5,337 nucleotides of DNA, taken from NCBI GenBank assembly GCA_036794995.1, contig DAIRFP010000307.1, positions 1 through 5,337 on the forward strand. The letters run 5' to 3'. The position numbers and the translations under genes are program-made. Positions within the stretch are counted from its first letter, which is position 1, and every line of letters begins with the position of its first letter. The DNA comes from DAIRFP01 sp036794995. Its GTDB lineage: Bacteria > Desulfobacterota > Binatia > UBA9968. The notes under the pieces were generated by a model. It did no database searches, was not told the DNA's origin, and saw only the letters and a list, made by a program, of their open reading frames with translations. Positions 5,128 to 5,337 of this stretch are shown here, piece after piece.

Positions 5128-5337
5128 TCACTTGATCAGCCTGCTCGCCCGGGCGAGCACCTCCGGCGGAATCGTCAAGCCGATCTGCTTGGCTGTTTTC
5201 AGATTGATCACGAACTCAAACTTCGTCGGCTGCTCCACCGGGAGATCGGCAGGCTTGGCTCCCTTCAAAATTCTGTCCACGTAATATGCGACGCGCCGGT
5301 AGCTGTCCGCGAGGTCCGCCCCGTAGAACATGAGCGC
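5128..5337 (-). CDS. ABC transporter substrate-binding protein (PF04392 type), C-terminal fragment
   Basis: The frame is open to the window edge and ends at TGA (5130-5128); 69 residues are visible, beginning A-L-M. The segment YGADLADSYRRVAYYVDRI (residues 5-23 of the fragment), then KGAKPADLPVEQPTKFEFVI, then NLKTAKQIGLTIPPEVLARA is the standard C-terminal end of the ABC_sub_bind family, whose members are periplasmic binding proteins of ABC importers, sometimes linked to tryptophan or tyrosine uptake but mostly of unknown ligand. The first M in the fragment is internal, not the start: family members are normally over 300 residues with an N-terminal signal peptide, which lies outside the window. 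Partner permease and ATPase genes cannot be seen. A perfect 16-base palindrome, GCTCGCCCGGGCGAGC (5143-5158), lies inside the coding sequence and is explained by the codons of its LARAS stretch. Confidence 0.9.
   Translation of the reverse strand, partial: ALMFYGADLADSYRRVAYYVDRILKGAKPADLPVEQPTKFEFVINLKTAKQIGLTIPPEVLARASRLIK

Noticed and set aside
5143..5158. Perfect 16-base palindrome GCTCGCCCGGGCGAGC as a regulator site
   Set aside because: It lies inside the conserved C-terminal coding part of the substrate-binding protein and is explained by GC-rich codons.

Overview
The window holds five complete protein-coding genes, two partial genes cut by its edges, and an unusual density of palindromic repeats between genes. 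Base composition is moderately GC-rich. The gene content (diacylglycerol kinase next to a metallophosphoesterase, an aromatic-type aldolase, a LigB-type dioxygenase, an ABC substrate-binding protein of the PF04392 type) and the dispersed repeats resemble environmental Proteobacteria or deep-branching soil or sponge lineages (for example Tectomicrobia or Rokubacteria). This placement is inference; no marker gene fixes the taxon.

Left part, + strand. Positions 1-80 are the C-terminal end of a gene that looks like a YegS/DgkB-type diacylglycerol kinase. It is followed after 14 bases by a complete class III cyclic-nucleotide-phosphodiesterase-like metallophosphoesterase (95-937). After a 117-base gap with a strong ribosome binding site comes a DapA-superfamily Schiff-base aldolase (1055-2023), closest by eye to the trans-o-hydroxybenzylidenepyruvate hydratase-aldolases (NahE/PhdJ).

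Middle part, - strand, convergent with the aldolase. In transcription order: a class I SAM-dependent methyltransferase (4545-3745, TTG start), a LigB-like class III extradiol dioxygenase (3592-2534) and an LsrG/YgiN-like ABM-fold protein (2364-2053). The aldolase, dioxygenase and ABM protein are all families that recur in meta-cleavage of aromatic compounds, so this part may be a small ring-cleavage module; the substrate cannot be read from the sequence.

The gaps between the - strand genes each carry a different palindromic element: a 132-base MITE-like repeat (2403-2534) that touches the dioxygenase stop codon, a perfect 28-base palindrome (3614-3641) just upstream of the dioxygenase ribosome binding site, and a terminator-like hairpin plus a roughly 320-base composite inverted repeat upstream of the methyltransferase. 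A short orphan reading frame (3638-3712) may be a relic of a lost gene.

Right edge, - strand. The last 210 bases are the C-terminal end of an ABC transporter substrate-binding protein (PF04392 type). I see no RNA gene, CRISPR array, transposase or phage gene. The individual families are known; the interest lies in the gene grouping and the repeat architecture.
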